Shown one piece after another: positions 35,121 to 45,440 of a DNA stretch of 64,000 nucleotides. The translations under genes were made by a program, and so were the position numbers. Numbering within the stretch: the first letter of the stretch is position 1; each line of letters starts with the position of its first letter. This DNA comes from Kitagawia praeruptora (Eukaryota > Streptophyta > Magnoliopsida > Apiales > Apiaceae): contig CM075354.1 in NCBI GenBank assembly GCA_037693485.1, forward strand, positions 58,389,501-58,453,500, given 5' to 3'. The notes under the pieces are model-generated. The model searched no databases, was not told where the DNA came from, and saw nothing but the letters and a program-made list of their open reading frames with translations.

Positions 35121-36410
35121 TGTTGAGTATTGAACACGGTAAAAGAATACAGAGGGGGGGGGTGAATGGATTCTTGAACTTTTCTTGGGTTGAGTCTGTG
35201 TAGCAGATAAGTGCCTGTGTGTGCAGAAATTAAGGTGCGGATAAATAAACAACACAAGACACAATATCACTTTAATCTAATGTATATTAGATAAAGGTTG
35301 CTACAATCTGTGAATACAAATGGTAGTATTCTCAGCTTCGTTTTTCTCAGAGTAATATAGCTTACAGTGTATGAAAAACTTGACTCACAAAGTTACTAAG
35401 TTATGAAGTGAGGCTGTGTCCTTATAGAACATGGATACAGCCTGCTTACTACAAATAAGGTAGCTAAACAAATTACTTTCTAGTCTGTCTATCCTTTTTG
35501 AGTAAGCGTCCAAACAGTTACAGATTTGACTTTGCAAAGCCTGTTTAGATCCACTTCTTTAGCTCCTTGTCTCTTCTATATCTCTCCAAGCTTCCTTGTA
35601 GGCTTTCCAGAGCACGTTACAGATTGTGGTCCATAAAGTGCATTGGCTTGTTGCAGGTTTCTGACTTGTACAATTTCTTCAGTATTTTGTCTCCAAGAAT
35701 GTATTCGAGAAGTGACTAAGTAAGTGATTCGAGAACTAGAATTGACTTGATCGATAACTCTGAGTTCTCGAATACTGTTATAGTGACATATCGAACCACT
35801 TCTCGAATAGCTCTTTTCCATCAGGATTTCTTGAGTTGTCGAATAGAACATTTGACTTATCGAATCTTCGAGTTGTCGAATAGCTTTCTGAGTCCTTGAG
35901 ATATCGAATGGAACTTTGACTTGTTGACTCTTTGAGAACTCGAATACCATCTTGACTTGTTGACTTCTTGAGTTCTCGAATAGAGTAGTAGACATATCGA
36001 ATCCCTGAGATATCGAATGAGATATCGAACAGTGTATTCAGAGATATCGAATAGTGTCTTGAGATATCGAATCTCTGACTTCTCGAATGCTGGACTTCTC
36101 GAATAGACAAATATACTTCTCGAATTGGTACTTAGGCAAATTCTTCATTTCTTCAAATCCCAACTATGATTATTTGGCAGTCTTTAACTCCTTGCTTGAG
36201 GCATGAACCATGGAACTTCTTTCAAGCATTATTCTAGACTCTATTTGTACAGTTACACAACTAGGATTTGATGCCTATTACAAGTACAATACAAACAGAA
36301 ACTCTACAACTAGAGGTTCCCTCAGTTAAGAGGTCATGTAAGTAATGCAAAGCATTACAAACAATTAGGCTTGTTATTAGATGTGTACAGGCATGCCTCT
36401 GTAACTAACA
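35121..36410 (-). repeat. SIRE-like 3' LTR
   Basis: 1290 bp, TGTTGAG...CTAACA. It is identical to the 5' LTR except near 35829, 36062 and 36171. Between 35700 and 36125 it holds about fifteen TCGAAT words in units such as CTTCTCGAATAG, GTTGTCGAATAG and GATATCGAATAG. Confidence 0.97.
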
Positions 36411-36423
36411 ATCTCCCCCAAAT
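36411..36423 (-). other. SIRE-like polypurine tract
   Basis: On the - strand TTTGGGGGAGAT immediately precedes the 3' LTR. It primes plus-strand DNA synthesis. Confidence 0.9.
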
Positions 36424-36568
36424 TGTGAGTGAGACCCTTAGTCACAATTTCATGTCTGATAACAAGCCTATCATACATAAAGATAAAACTTTAAAAGTAC
36501 AGGTATGTATTTTGATTGAACACATAAATGAAATTACAAGATAAATACTCTTACAGTATGATGAGGTA

Positions 36569-39500
36569 CTAGCCATTTTCTTTTGATTGCATCTCCATTG
36601 CTTTGGCTTGTAGATCATCATATGCTTTCTGTTTCCTTTCTTTCTCCTTTCTTGCAATCTCATCTACTGCTCTCATGATTTCTGTCATAGCATCCAATTC
36701 TTCAATCATAATAGAGTTTTTGAAATCTTCAAGCACTGGCTTCAGAATGTTGGCAGGATAGTGATTGAGTAGGTCCATTCTTATATTGACATTGGCTCCA
36801 TTTCTTCTCCTATACTTCACCACATAGGGATCAAACTGAACTCTACACAATCCCTTTGCCCTTAGCTTTTCTGCTTCAATCTCCAGTCTATCAATTTCTT
36901 TCTCCCTTTCTAACCATTTCTCATAGCAGCCCTTTCTTATCTTCTCAGCATAATCTTTCTTCATTTTCACAAAGTCAATCAATTCCAGCTTCCATACTTT
37001 CTCCACCTTGTCCTTAGAATCCAGCAATGCAATGATTCTTTCTATCTCATACAATTTACCCCAATGTTGACAACCCCCTTGTTTGAATTTCATTTCTTTC
37101 CCATCAGTGTACTTGATTACAAGTTGATCATCCACAATTGCAGCATAGCATATCTTTTGAGCTCTTAGAAATAGCAGTTGCTCTTCATCAAAGTCTTCAT
37201 CAAGTGGCTGGAGCTTTAATCCTGGAATGATTGTTAGGGCTCTAGATTTGGATAGCTTCACTCTCCTTGCAGTATGTTTAAACTTTATCCTTTTGACATG
37301 GTTGCTTGGCAGAAATCTTTGACCTTGGTTGGTAGACCATAGTAGTATTCCATTAGCAGATTGCTTTCTGAAACATACACATGGTTTCTTGACTTGAATC
37401 TTCTTCTTTTCTTGAGATGGTAAGACAGTTGCAGAAGCCATAGATGTAGATTTTGCTAGGTCACTACTAACAGTATTCACCCTAGACTTAGAGTCTTGTG
37501 TTGTGGTGAGATTACTGCTAGCATTGCCTAAGGCTTGCTGTCTTCCACTCTTTCTCACATATGTTTTACCCTGGTCATCATCATCCTTTCCATCCTTGTC
37601 CCCCTTTTTCTTCTTATCTTCATCACCCTTATCTCTCCTGTGATGTCTTCTCCTCCCATCACCTTTGTCTTCAGAATCATCATCCTTATTTCTCCTAGGT
37701 TGAGCCATCTCTGGAATTTCACCAGTTGCAATATAGGTTCTGAGGATATGCAGTGCCTCAATTTCTTCAGCATTTCTGGCTCCAACCTTCTTCTGTAATT
37801 GATCAATGATAGCAATGATCAGTCTGTGATTTCTGGAGGTGAGATCATGAGGAATGACCAATTGCTTGATATCTTCAATTCTGGTACCAGACTGATAAAT
37901 AATTGTCCATGGCTTCTTGATCACTTCTGGTAGCCTTGTAGGTTGACCATTCCTCAAATCATCAAACAGACTCTTGCTGTTCTCATTTTTCTTCTCAATG
38001 ATCTCAAGTATGGCATCTATCTCTGAGTGCTTTAGGTCTTGTAGAGTCTGGTATGTTAGATGCCATATCTTTAGTTTGGAAACCATCACTATCTCCTTGA
38101 CCCATATATTGTTGACTTTCTTGGGGATGACAGTGATGTAGTCTATCTGCTTCTTCACCTCCCTCAGATAAAACTGAGTGTCACCAACCTGTTCCCTTAT
38201 GGCTTTCAGAAACTCCAAGAAGGCTTTATCATGATAAACATTGGAGTTAGCAACTTCTTGTAGCTTGGCCTCAGTAACAACTTTGACTTCTACAGGCTTG
38301 GCACTCTCAGATATAGAGATTGGAGGTTTGTCAGATGGCATACTCCCTGCAACCACTGTGGTAGTTATGGATTGCTTTTGTCCTCCAGGAGTAGTGATGT
38401 GCACAGTTGGTAAGGTGACAACTGGCAAGATAGATGGAGGCTCATCTACTTTGGCTTTTCCCTTGCCAGGCACATTTGCTAGAGACTTAGAAGCCCTTTG
38501 TTGACCACCCTCTTTGATTACTATGCCTTTCTCTCCCTTTGTCTCCCCCTTTGAATTTGAGTTCCTAGCCTTCTTCTCCCCCTTAGGCTTGTTGTCAGGC
38601 ACAGAGGCTGTAGAAATGTCCTTTGGGATTGAAGATTCATCAGGTAGAGGGAGACCCATATGCTTCATCATTGCAGCTAACATGGTTTGTTGATGCAGAA
38701 GGACATCAGCTGTGGTGGATGCTTGAGTGTCCAACTGATCATTTAGCAATGCAACCTTGTCTGTGAGATGAGCATTGGTCTTGGTGAGAGTGGCTACCTC
38801 CTGCTCAAGAGTGTTGACCTTAGTGAATAGCTCATTGGCCTTAAAACCAGATAAAGATTGATCCTGCAGTCTCTTCACTTCATATTTAGACAATTCATGC
38901 ACAGGAACATCAGTCACTAGCCTATCTCCATAGAGATTCTTGAACATTATCCTCAGCATGGCATTGGCATCTGTAGTCTGGTCAGATAGATTCTGAAATT
39001 TATGCCCCAGACCTGTGACAGCATCTTTTAGCACAGCCAGCCCATTGTCCATCTGAGTGCAGGTAGAGTTGCAGTGTTTGATGTCCTTGAACACACTGTC
39101 CAGTTGAGGAAATTTAGCATCAAAGGCCCTCTTGACTTCTGCTACTGAAGTGGCTGTCTTATCACACACCCTGTTGACTTCAGTTTTGACTCCCTTGCCA
39201 AGATAGTGTGCAGCCTTGAGGAAACCCTTGTAGGAGTCATTTACAGCTTCATACACTTCACCAGATGACAGGGATTTTGCATTGGAGCCCAGTGAAGTGA
39301 TGTATTCCTCCCTGAGATACTGAAGTGCTTCATCGAGAGTAATATCATATTTTCCTTGCAACCAGGCATCTATGTTGCCATCTCTCTCAGCATCATCAAT
39401 GATCTTTGACTTCTGCACTTCCACATCATCCCTATGGCATAACAGAATAGCCTCATAGTCTGGATTGGGCATGTCTGCAGTGAGAAGGTGCTGAGCAATC

Positions 39501-41323
39501 TTTGTGAACTCAGGAATCTGATCCACAATTAAGCTTTGAAGTGCTTCAACCGTCAATTGTTGTGGAACAGACCCTGATCCTGAAGCACTGTCATGTTGCA
39601 CAGGCTTCAGCCATGTTGACATGAAGTCAGAGCTAGAGCTAGGCAAGCTAGTCTCCTCAGTTACAGATGCAACTTCTGTAACCGGATGGATTGACTCTAC
39701 TACTGGTGTCACCACAGAAGTGGGATGAATTACACCAGCAGTTGACACAGGCACAGAGTCTCTAGTAAAAACTAGGGGAACCTCTGTGGTTGTGATGGTG
39801 TCATTAGGATATGCCTCAGCATGCATTCCCTCACCATCTAAATGTGGGTTCTGAGTGGTGAACAAAGTGTCATGCACTAAGTCACTTGAAATTATTGGCT
39901 CATCAAGAGAAAAGAATTCTTGATGATCAATACCTTGCATCTCAGTTGCCTGAGTTGCAGGTTCCAAAGAAATTTCAGAGATAGATTCTGGAAGAGAAGT
40001 GTGTTTTAGAGTAGATTTTGGCAACTCCCCCTGAGAGATAGAGGGAGTTTCAAAAGTGATGTGCTCTCCACTCAGTGTTGTGCCAGCCTTATCACTCCCA
40101 TGTGCTGACTCTATACAAGAAGGTGCATTGGGGAGGATGCTTGATTCTATAGGTGCACCCTGTTGAGAGGATACACCTAGTGAGCTGTGTGCCCCTGATT
40201 TTACAACTTCAGCCATTTGTGTGACTGAGGAGGTGGTCTTAGTTTTCTTCTTCTTTGTTCTGTGTAAGGGTGACTCAGGTTCCTCACTTCCTATACCTAA
40301 TTCAACAGCTAATGCTGCTTCAGACAAGATGTTTAAAGGTGCAGACATTACTTCCTTTCTCTTCTTTTTACTAACATCACCCTTTTGAGAGGATGATGCA
40401 GTTGGCTCAGTAAGAGGTAGAGTGTTTGGTTGAGAGGGTTGGTTAGCAGACCCTGGGTTAGCATTTTGTTCTACTTGCTTGGGCTGTGCTAACTTAGATT
40501 TTGCATCAAATGTTGGCATGTTGTGGGGGTAAGTCTTAAACAAACTCTCCATATGGGGAGTTATGTTCAGTCTTACATCCACATCATTCCTAGTTTCCAA
40601 GTTACCAAAAATGAGTTTGGTCATGGACTTAGGATAGCCTATTTTATTTTTATCAATCCCAGGCAATTCAATCAATGAAGCATTTTTATAATTAAGTACA
40701 GATTGAATAAAGCGAGGGAAGAAAATACCAGTACCTCTCTTGGTTGTGTTCTTACCAAGTCTCCCATATAATTCTTGAAGTATGATTTGGCCAACATCTA
40801 TCTTCTTTCCATAGGCCAAAGCATATCCAATTTGCTGCACAGGTGCACTGATTTGGTCAAAGCTTGATTTCCTGGCAGTGAAGACTTGGAGAAGAGTTGC
40901 AAACACATAACTCCACTCCTTTCTCAGATTCTTTCTGTTTAGCTTTCCAAGGTTAATCCCATCTGAGTAGTTTATGAACTCAAAGAATTCCTCCAACTCT
41001 GCGTTAGTGGCCATTCTGTCAAATGACTCTTGTTGTAGTCCTAGTGCTTGGTTCATGTCTGCAGTAGTGATAGTGATTTCCTTATCTTGAACCTTGCAGT
41101 AGATGATATAGGAAGTGATTGCGTTTTCTAGGGCTACAACCTCCACAATAGCAGTACTCCAGAATTGTTCCAGAATATCGAGATACAGAGTTGGGTTGGC
41201 AGAGAGTGCATCCTTGATATATGACTCAGCCATCCATTTCACAAAGCACTTGAAATTTGCATTGGGTGCTTCAACATCACTAGTGAGAGCGATGAAGTTG
41301 GTGTTGAACTTTACTGTTGCCAT
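36569..41323 (-). CDS. SIRE-like third ORF, 1584 aa, unknown function
   Basis: One open frame from ATG at 41323 to the stop at 36569, between pol and the 3' LTR, the position of the 'env-like' ORF in SIRE elements. Residues 1-270 look globular (LEQFWSTAIVE, LRKEWSYVFATLLQVFTARK, FFPRFIQSVLNY) and match the third ORF of copia-1 (LRKEWSFFFDQIAKCFTGKY). Residues 270-590 are Ser/Thr/Pro-rich with nuclear-localisation-like KKKRK (319-323) and KKKKTK (357-362). Residues 600-900 are helical with a Leu heptad stretch (832-865). Residues 1208-1256 are extremely Lys/Asp/Arg-rich. The rest, to 1584, is helical with coiled-coil character. I see no signal peptide or membrane segment, so an envelope role is not supported. 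The frame is intact; expression may need splicing or an internal promoter. Confidence 0.85.
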   Translation of the reverse strand: MATVKFNTNFIALTSDVEAPNANFKCFVKWMAESYIKDALSANPTLYLDILEQFWSTAIVEVVALENAITSYIIYCKVQDKEITITTADMNQALGLQQESFDRMATNAELEEFFEFINYSDGINLGKLNRKNLRKEWSYVFATLLQVFTARKSSFDQISAPVQQIGYALAYGKKIDVGQIILQELYGRLGKNTTKRGTGIFFPRFIQSVLNYKNASLIELPGIDKNKIGYPKSMTKLIFGNLETRNDVDVRLNITPHMESLFKTYPHNMPTFDAKSKLAQPKQVEQNANPGSANQPSQPNTLPLTEPTASSSQKGDVSKKKRKEVMSAPLNILSEAALAVELGIGSEEPESPLHRTKKKKTKTTSSVTQMAEVVKSGAHSSLGVSSQQGAPIESSILPNAPSCIESAHGSDKAGTTLSGEHITFETPSISQGELPKSTLKHTSLPESISEISLEPATQATEMQGIDHQEFFSLDEPIISSDLVHDTLFTTQNPHLDGEGMHAEAYPNDTITTTEVPLVFTRDSVPVSTAGVIHPTSVVTPVVESIHPVTEVASVTEETSLPSSSSDFMSTWLKPVQHDSASGSGSVPQQLTVEALQSLIVDQIPEFTKIAQHLLTADMPNPDYEAILLCHRDDVEVQKSKIIDDAERDGNIDAWLQGKYDITLDEALQYLREEYITSLGSNAKSLSSGEVYEAVNDSYKGFLKAAHYLGKGVKTEVNRVCDKTATSVAEVKRAFDAKFPQLDSVFKDIKHCNSTCTQMDNGLAVLKDAVTGLGHKFQNLSDQTTDANAMLRIMFKNLYGDRLVTDVPVHELSKYEVKRLQDQSLSGFKANELFTKVNTLEQEVATLTKTNAHLTDKVALLNDQLDTQASTTADVLLHQQTMLAAMMKHMGLPLPDESSIPKDISTASVPDNKPKGEKKARNSNSKGETKGEKGIVIKEGGQQRASKSLANVPGKGKAKVDEPPSILPVVTLPTVHITTPGGQKQSITTTVVAGSMPSDKPPISISESAKPVEVKVVTEAKLQEVANSNVYHDKAFLEFLKAIREQVGDTQFYLREVKKQIDYITVIPKKVNNIWVKEIVMVSKLKIWHLTYQTLQDLKHSEIDAILEIIEKKNENSKSLFDDLRNGQPTRLPEVIKKPWTIIYQSGTRIEDIKQLVIPHDLTSRNHRLIIAIIDQLQKKVGARNAEEIEALHILRTYIATGEIPEMAQPRRNKDDDSEDKGDGRRRHHRRDKGDEDKKKKGDKDGKDDDDQGKTYVRKSGRQQALGNASSNLTTTQDSKSRVNTVSSDLAKSTSMASATVLPSQEKKKIQVKKPCVCFRKQSANGILLWSTNQGQRFLPSNHVKRIKFKHTARRVKLSKSRALTIIPGLKLQPLDEDFDEEQLLFLRAQKICYAAIVDDQLVIKYTDGKEMKFKQGGCQHWGKLYEIERIIALLDSKDKVEKVWKLELIDFVKMKKDYAEKIRKGCYEKWLEREKEIDRLEIEAEKLRAKGLCRVQFDPYVVKYRRRNGANVNIRMDLLNHYPANILKPVLEDFKNSIMIEELDAMTEIMRAVDEIARKEKERKQKAYDDLQAKAMEMQSKENG

Positions 41324-42167
41324 TTGTGTAGAAGAGAGAAAAGAAATTGAAGGTTGAAGAAGAAATTTGGCTTTTCGTAGCTAGGGTTTCAGGGGTTTAG
41401 AGAGTGTAGATGCTTGAGAAATCGAATGAAATGAATCGAATAGATGTGAGATTGTATAAGTATGAAGTGCTTGAATTGTCGATTAGCAGTTTTGTATCGA
41501 CAAGTCAGGCATTCGAGAAGTAGAAAACAACTATTCGAGAAGTCAAGAATGGCTTAATCGATAACTCAAGCAGATAGAAACTCACAGCTGGCAGTTATCT
41601 AACTTAGAAATAATTCTAAATTAAATAATATGTGTTTTTATGAGTGAATTAAACTTTTAGACAAAAAGTCCAAAATCGATTAAAATTCAGCGAGAATTCA
41701 GCCTTTTCAAATGATTCGAGAACTCAAATATAGTGTTCGAGAACTCAGTCATTCGAGAACTCAGTTACTATATTCGAGAAGTCAATCATTCCTCTATTCG
41801 ATATCTCAGAAAGACTCTATTCGAGAACTCAAGAGTACTCTAATGAGACTTATTAGAGATGTCGAATAGTGAATCATTCGAGAAGTCTGACTTATCGAAC
41901 TATACCCATCACTCATAAAAATTTGATTTTCACTATCTTGTAAAAATTTACCAGACATATTCATTGAAAAATATCCTAGCAAACCAAATAGTGATTTTCT
42001 CAAAATTTCATAGAAGTTTTGAGGTAATAAAAAAATATGATTTTCAACATATGCAACAGATTTGAAATATTTATAAATCATATTTCAGCCAACACTTACT
42101 TCAAAAATATTGAGGATTTAGATAAAGTAAGTGTTTACTGCTGCAACAATCTAGATGATGTATTCAC
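41324..42167 (-). other. SIRE-like spacer between pol and third ORF, motif-rich
   Basis: 844 bp without coding. From 41400 to 41890 it carries about eight ATTCGA words (ATTCGAGAACTC, ATTCGAGAAGTC, ATTCGATATCTC) and three TCGAAT. These are the LTR motif in mostly inverted orientation. It may hold the leader or a splice/promoter signal for the third ORF. Confidence 0.8.
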
Positions 42168-45100
42168 TTAGCCAGAATCTGAAGAATTCAGCATTCCAAT
42201 CTCACTTACCAACCTTGTGAAGGTGGCTTCATCTAACGGCTTAGTGAATATATCAGCTAGTTGTTTATCTGTAGAGACATAATGCAACTCAATGGTTCCA
42301 TTAGTTGCATGTTCTCTTATGAAATGATATCTGATGTCAATGTGCTTTGTTCTAGAATGATTGACAGGATTGGCAACTATAGAGATTGCACTTGTGTTGT
42401 CACACATGATTGGAATTCTTTCCAACACAAGTCCATAATCTCTAAGTTGATTTCTAATCCAAAGCACTTGAGCACAGCAACTTCCAGCAGCTATGTATTC
42501 AGCCTCAGCTGTAGAAGTTGACACAGATTGTTGCTTCTTGCTATACCAAGAAACTAACCTTTGTCCAAGAAACTGGCAGCTTCCTGAGGTGCTTTTCCTA
42601 TCCACTCTGCATCCAGCATAATCAGCATCAGAGTAGCCAACCAGATTGAACCCTGTGTCCTTAGGGTACCATAATCCCAAGTTAGGAGTGCCCTTCAGAT
42701 ATCTAAAGATCCTTTTTATTGCAATTAAATGTGATTCCTTTGGATTTGATTGAAACCTTGCACACAAGCATGTAGCAAACATGATGTCTGGCCTACTTGC
42801 AGTGAGGTAGAGTAGAGAACCAACCATGCCTCTGTAGACTGAGATATCTACTCTCTTGCCTTTAGCATCTTCATCCAATTTAGTGGCAGTGGCCATGGGT
42901 GTCTTGGCAGGTGAACAATCTTCCAAGTCAAACTTTTTCAATAAATCCTTGATGTACTTGGTTTGACTGATAAAGATACCATCCTTCCTTTGACTGACTT
43001 GCAACCCTAGAAAGAATGTCAACTCTCCCATCATACTCATCTCATATCTGCTCTGCATGAGTTTAGAGAATTTCTCACACAGTTTCTCATTTGTAGAACC
43101 AAAAATGATATCATCCACATAGATTTGAACTAGGATCATATCATCACCATGCTTCTTGTAAAACAGTGTCTTGTCCAATGTGCCTCGAGTGAATTGATTT
43201 TCAAGAAGAAATTGTGATAGAGTATCATACCATGCTCTTGGAGCTTGCTTAAGTCCATACAGTGCCTTAAGCAATCTGTAGACAAATTCTGGGAAATGTG
43301 GATCCTCAAAGCCAGGTGGTTGTTGCACATAAACCTCTTCTTCCAACTCTCCATTTAGAAATGCACTCTTGACATCCATTTGATAAACTTTAAAGTTTGA
43401 ATGAGCAGCAAATGCCAAGAATATTCTAATGGCTTCCAATCTAGCAACAGGGGCAAATGTCTCATCATAATCAATGCCTTCCTGTTGAGAGTATCCTTTT
43501 GCAACCAGCCTTGCTTTGTTTCTTATTATTACACCATCTTCATCCATCTTATTCTTCAGAACCCATTTTGTTCCAACAATGGTTCTATTCTTTGGTGCAG
43601 GCACAAGTTCCCATACTTTGTTCCTTTCAAATTGATTCAGCTCCTCTTGCATGGCAATAATCCAATCTGGATCCAACAATGCATCATCAAGTTTCTTAGG
43701 CTCAACTTGTGATAGAAAACATCCATAGAGGCACTCATTTTGAGTTGCTCTCCTAGTCCTTACTCCTGCATTAGGATCTCCAATGATTTGCTCTGCAGTG
43801 TGTGATCTATCCCATTTCCTTGAGTGTTCAGCCTGATTTCTCATCCTTGATGTTGCTTCATCATCCTCATCATGATCATCCTCATTTCCTCCCCCTGTGA
43901 AGTTGCCATTACTCACAGGTGTGTCTTGGATGCTTGTTTCTTCACTATTGATTGGCACAAATTCTTCTCTTGTATCATTATTCACTTGAGTTTGTTGAAC
44001 TTGAGTTTCAACTCTAGTTTCAGTCTCTTCATCAGAATCATCTAGATTATCAAACTTCAATGGATCTTTGTCTTCATCATTGGCTTCTTCTAGTCCAGGT
44101 AGTTTGCTGTCATCAAATGTTACATCTGTGCTTTCCATAACTTTCTTTTGACTGATGACATAAACCTTGTATGCAATTCTTTCCATAGAATAGCCAAGAA
44201 AAATTCCTTCAAATGCTTTTGCATCAAACTTTCCAACATATTCAGAATTGTCCTTAAGTACAAAGCATTTGCTTCCAAAAGTATGAATATACTTCAGTGT
44301 AGGCTTCTTTCCAGTCATCAAGTTGTAAGGAGTCTTTCCAGTGTTTTTGTTGATGAGGGTTCTGTTCTGAATATAGCATGCAGTGCTCACAGCCTCAGCC
44401 CAAAAACATGTGGGCATTCTTGCATCAAGTAACATTGTTCTAGCAGCCTCAATTAGAGTTCTATTCTTTCTCTCAACAACTCCATTTTGTTGTGGAGTCC
44501 TTGGAGCTGAGAATTGCTGAGAAATGCCATTCTCTTTGCAGAATGCTTCAAGTGTGGCATTTCTGAACTCTGTTCCATTATCACTCCTCAATGCAATCAC
44601 ACTTGCATTGTTTGCCTTTGCTTCCTTGTCAACTTTCTTTATATGCTCAATGATTACTTGTGGAGCCTCATCTTTTGATGCCAGAAATTCTACCCATGTA
44701 TACCTTGAAAAATCATCAACCATTACCAGGGCATACTTCTTTCTTCCAAGTGACATTATGTTGACAGGCCCAAACAAATCCATATGGATGAGTTGTAGTG
44801 GCTTGGTTACAGATGTCACTGTCTTTGACTTGTGGCTTGATCTCTTCATTTTTCCTTTTTGACAAGCCTCACACACTCCTTCTTGGCAGAATTCAAGTGT
44901 GGGCATGCCTCTCACTAACTCTCTTTTGACTAGAGAATTAATGGCCTTAAAGTTCAGGTGTGATAGTTTCTTGTGCCACAGCCAACAATCTTCATTTGAT
45001 GCTTTTGAGTAAAAGCAACAAATTTTGTCCTTGTTTGCAGAGTCCATATTGGCTACAAACAGGCTTCCCTTCCTTACTCCAGATAGAGCAAAATCACCAG

Positions 45101-45440
45101 TCTTCTTGTGGGTGATCAAACATTCATCTTTGTCAAAATTCACTTTGAATCCTCTATCAGTAAACTGACCAACACTTAACAGATTATGCTTGAGCCCCTT
45201 GACTAGTGCTACATCTTCAATGATGACATTTCCAACTTTCAGCTTGCCATATCCCAATGTGTTACCCATGCTGTCATCTCCAAAAGCAACCATTGGGCCA
45301 GCCTTTTCCTCATACTGTGATAGCAGGGCCATATCACCAGTCATATGATTTGAGCATCCACTGTCCAAAATCCACATGACCTTCTTCTCACTTTCTTTGC
45401 CCTGCAAACACAAAGGTATTACTTTTCCTTTGGTACCCAA
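42168..45440 (-). CDS. pol: SIRE-like Pol polyprotein, intact
   Basis: A 1090-aa open frame. Protease active site DSG at 26-28 (WILDSGCSNHMTG). Integrase zinc site H156, H161, C190, C193, and the DDE triad D221, D287, E323 with the 35-residue D-E gap usual for integrases. RT (about 585-830) has SQQEGIDYDETFAPVAR and the catalytic YVDD at 774-777. RNase H (about 930-1060) has D938 (YSDADYAG), E979/E981 (STAEAEY) and D1014 (MCDNTSA). It overlaps the end of gag by 22 nt in the -1 frame, so the nominal start at 45440 need not be a real initiation codon; translation probably enters from gag. All catalytic residues are present and no stop interrupts it. Confidence 0.95.
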   Translation of the reverse strand: MGTKGKVIPLCLQGKESEKKVMWILDSGCSNHMTGDMALLSQYEEKAGPMVAFGDDSMGNTLGYGKLKVGNVIIEDVALVKGLKHNLLSVGQFTDRGFKVNFDKDECLITHKKTGDFALSGVRKGSLFVANMDSANKDKICCFYSKASNEDCWLWHKKLSHLNFKAINSLVKRELVRGMPTLEFCQEGVCEACQKGKMKRSSHKSKTVTSVTKPLQLIHMDLFGPVNIMSLGRKKYALVMVDDFSRYTWVEFLASKDEAPQVIIEHIKKVDKEAKANNASVIALRSDNGTEFRNATLEAFCKENGISQQFSAPRTPQQNGVVERKNRTLIEAARTMLLDARMPTCFWAEAVSTACYIQNRTLINKNTGKTPYNLMTGKKPTLKYIHTFGSKCFVLKDNSEYVGKFDAKAFEGIFLGYSMERIAYKVYVISQKKVMESTDVTFDDSKLPGLEEANDEDKDPLKFDNLDDSDEETETRVETQVQQTQVNNDTREEFVPINSEETSIQDTPVSNGNFTGGGNEDDHDEDDEATSRMRNQAEHSRKWDRSHTAEQIIGDPNAGVRTRRATQNECLYGCFLSQVEPKKLDDALLDPDWIIAMQEELNQFERNKVWELVPAPKNRTIVGTKWVLKNKMDEDGVIIRNKARLVAKGYSQQEGIDYDETFAPVARLEAIRIFLAFAAHSNFKVYQMDVKSAFLNGELEEEVYVQQPPGFEDPHFPEFVYRLLKALYGLKQAPRAWYDTLSQFLLENQFTRGTLDKTLFYKKHGDDMILVQIYVDDIIFGSTNEKLCEKFSKLMQSRYEMSMMGELTFFLGLQVSQRKDGIFISQTKYIKDLLKKFDLEDCSPAKTPMATATKLDEDAKGKRVDISVYRGMVGSLLYLTASRPDIMFATCLCARFQSNPKESHLIAIKRIFRYLKGTPNLGLWYPKDTGFNLVGYSDADYAGCRVDRKSTSGSCQFLGQRLVSWYSKKQQSVSTSTAEAEYIAAGSCCAQVLWIRNQLRDYGLVLERIPIMCDNTSAISIVANPVNHSRTKHIDIRYHFIREHATNGTIELHYVSTDKQLADIFTKPLDEATFTRLVSEIGMLNSSDSG

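Noticed and set aside
36569..41323. Calling the third ORF an envelope gene
   Set aside because: Position fits, but I see no signal peptide, fusion segment or membrane anchor, and basic/coiled-coil regions dominate.
42168..45440. + strand ORFs over the SIRE-like pol and third ORF
   Set aside because: They are shadows of the long - strand coding frames.
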